Shown here: one piece after another, positions 62,098 to 64,000 of the stretch
Layout of the letters: each line of letters opens with the position of its first letter
Numbering within the stretch: position 1 is the stretch's first letter
NCBI GenBank assembly: GCA_026545765.1
Contig: CM048841.1
Span: 68,942,217 to 69,006,216 of the forward strand
Length of the DNA stretch: 64,000 bases
Direction: 5' to 3'
Origin: Plantago major
Lineage: Eukaryota > Streptophyta > Magnoliopsida > Lamiales > Plantaginaceae
The notes under the pieces: generated by a model
Databases searched by the model: none
What the model saw: only the letters and a program-made list of their open reading frames with translations
What the model was told of the DNA's origin: nothing
Position numbers and translations under genes: made by a program

Positions 62098-64000
62098 GCA
62101 TTTGATTTATGAACTATTTGACTTCTCGTGCGGATTTATTAGGCACGGTTAGTGCAACTTGGAACCAGGACATATGCGGCCAACCTATGTATATCCTTTG
62201 GAAGAAACTACAGATTTTGCAACATCGTCTCAAGCCTCTCATTCGACAGCATCTTGTCATTTCGCAGAAATTAGAACGCCCGAGCAGAACCTACAGCGCA
62301 ATGAGGATCTATCTGAGATCGTTTTAATGCCCAGCTCATCCAACATATCAAAGATTGTACAGACAATGTTATCAAATGGAACGACATAGATGAGATGATT
62401 ATGGCACAAAAAGCAAAAATTAGGCGCTCATGCGGTGATGGTAACAATGCATTTTTCCATGCCACGGTGCAAGAAAAGAATCGAAAGGTGGGTATTTCGA
62501 AGCTTGTTACACACACAGGTCGAATTTTAACTGCGCCACAAGAACTAGAGAGTGAGATTTTGAGCTTTTACTCTGATTTGGTCGGAACTGCGGCACCCCA
62601 CTTGCCCGGCGTGAATATCGAGGCTCTCAGATCAGGTCGCTAGCTTTGTCGAGCGGAACGCTTGGCGTTGGTGGCGCCAGTTACTGAAAAAGAAATATGG
62701 GAAGCGCTTAGAGATATAGGTGATAATAAAGCACCGGGAATTGATGGATATAATGCAAAATTTTTCAAAGCGACATGGAGCATAGTCGAGGTTGATGTGG
62801 TTCGGCGATTATGGATTTTTCCTTCGGGCAACCTCTGTCGACAACAAATTGCACATTGGTTACGCTAATTCCCAAATCAATTTGGCGCTTGGGCGATGAA
62901 AGATATGAGGCCGATTTCTGTTGGACTCTGATTACAAGATTATCTCAAAATCTTAACAAAGCGGCTAAGTAGAGTGATCAATTCGATCGTTGATGAAAGT
63001 CGATCTGCATTCTTACAGAGGTTATCCATGATAATATTATCTTGGCATGTGAATTAGTCAGAATGCGATAGAAAGGCATCTCTCCACGATGTATGATTGA
63101 CTGCAAAAAGCCTTGATTGATTGAATGGGTGGGTGGCGCTTCAAACAATTATGGAAGAGATGGGTTTCCGGCCTGATTTGTTTACGGATCATGCGGTGTG
63201 GCGTGTTCATTTCCGCTATGCCATTAATGGAGTTCCTTCCAAATTATTCTGCAAAAGCGTGGCTCGCTTAGTGATCTTGTGTCTCGCTACTATTTGTCAT
63301 CATGATGGAGTATTTGCATAGAGTTACGGGACTCTTGGCGAAACCAGTTTCAACTACTATACAGTGTGAACCTTTGGGAATTGCTAATCTTTGTTTTGCC
63401 GATCTTCTCCCTTTTTTGTTCGAGGCGATGTGCTCGATAGAACTCCTTGGGAGCAAATTTCAAATTTCTCTCGATCCCGGGACTCACGGCTAATCGAAAG
63501 TGTCGGTATTTTTGGAGCATCGAAAACCACTGAAGGCGCGATACTCTCGGTGACCCGGTTGCGGCGGGCTCTTTGCCCATAAAGTATCTTGGCGTACCCT
63601 TAGCTACACTGCAAGCTAAGCTGACGCCAACCTTGGTTAATCGAATCCTTGGCAGAATTCGCCATTGGACCTCGAGTTCTTTGAGCTATGCGGAAAGTTT
63701 CAACTCATTCGTAGTGTCCTACATGCCATGTCGATTCTTGCTCTGAGTTTTCCTATGACCACTTTTTGAAGCATATTGAAGCCATCCCGATCTTTTATTT
63801 GGAGTGGTCTTGATGAAATTACGGAAATCTCCCATTGCTTGGGCAAAACTTTGTGATGAAAAGAATGCGCGGTCTTAACTTTGACTTATTTCGTCGATTG
63901 GAATAAATGCACAATTGCCAAGTTACTATGGAATGTGTGTGTTAAGCGGATAAGCTATGGGTAAAGTGAATCCTTTGCTACTATATAAAGCATTGTGAGG
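62098..64000 (+). pseudogene. LINE reverse-transcriptase remnant
   Basis: Visible pieces: a pre-RT linker (QKAKIRRSCGDGNNAFFHAT, 62,400-62,460), the start of RT (EIWEALRDIGDNKAPGIDGY, then NAKFFKATWSIV, 62,690-62,790), MKDMRPISVG (62,896), SRSAFLQ (63,001), FRYAINGVPSKLF (63,210) and the active-site region NLCFADLLPFLFEAM (63,390). There FADLL stands where functional elements have FADDLL, so one catalytic Asp is absent. At least six frame changes separate the pieces. Beyond 63,600 only shreds (IHWTSSSLSYAE-like) remain. Clearly inactive. Confidence 0.8.

Larger units (their letters stand above)
60757..64000 (+). mobile_element. L1-type LINE, decayed, continuing past the window
   Basis: Non-LTR retrotransposon on the plus strand: end of ORF1 (60,760-61,020), a linker with decayed text (61,020-61,400), endonuclease (61,429-62,097), then a reverse-transcriptase domain in many frames (62,395 to beyond 63,600). 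The order and wording are those of plant L1 elements. Its left end abuts the minisatellite and lacks the start of ORF1, so it is 5'-truncated or rearranged. The 3' end and any poly-A tail are outside the window. Confidence 0.88.

Overview
This is a repeat-dense stretch of a flowering-plant (eudicot-type) nuclear genome. The evidence is one complete intron-containing plant gene, a myo-inositol-1-phosphate synthase (MIPS) gene on the minus strand at 35.9-39.9 kb, set among transposable elements of plant families: Ty1/copia Sireviruses, a Ty3 Tat-like remnant, En/Spm (CACTA), Mutator-like, Helitron, Stowaway-type MITEs and an L1-type LINE. I found no tRNA, rRNA or CRISPR array and nothing bacterial. 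The species cannot be told from the sequence.

Layout. 1-11,382: the 3' two thirds of Sirevirus copy A (end of pol, a large 3' accessory gene with intron-like gaps, 3' LTR). 11,383-12,720: leader and LTR of an older relative, C, in the opposite orientation, into whose leader A inserted. 13.2-13.9 kb: two Stowaway-like MITEs. 13,936-29,918: a small Mutator-like element (9-bp target duplication) split by a full-length Sirevirus, copy B (14,084-29,062, 5-bp target duplication). 30.2-31.1 kb: tandem repeats. 31.6-34.4 kb: gene fragments and an LTR-like block. 35.9-40.0 kb: the MIPS gene and promoter. 40.5-44.4 kb: a decayed Helitron RepHel gene (minus). 44.5-45.3 kb: about 340-bp tandem repeats carrying hairpins. 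46.2-52.1 kb: a Tat-like remnant with an antisense ORF that has its own promoter and 5'UTR intron, and an LTR split by a 4,044-bp CACTA element. 53,301-54,828: a solo LTR. 55.6-56.2 kb: two more MITEs. 57.0-59.5 kb: a FAR1/FRS-like pseudogene with a seven-copy 102-bp tandem repeat in its intron. 59.0-60.8 kb: degenerate minisatellite. 60.8-64.0 kb: a decayed LINE that runs off the window.

The only part likely to work for the host is MIPS (glucose 6-phosphate to inositol 3-phosphate), and even that has a one-base deficit in exon 7 as given. The same style of local change (TCTG or CAGA in one copy against ACG, CG or CGG in the other) recurs between paired repeats, so part of the apparent decay may be consensus error in this assembly. 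The best candidates for something little described are the phase-0 intron array of the Sirevirus 3' gene, seen in both copies, and the separately promoted antisense gene of the Tat-like remnant.
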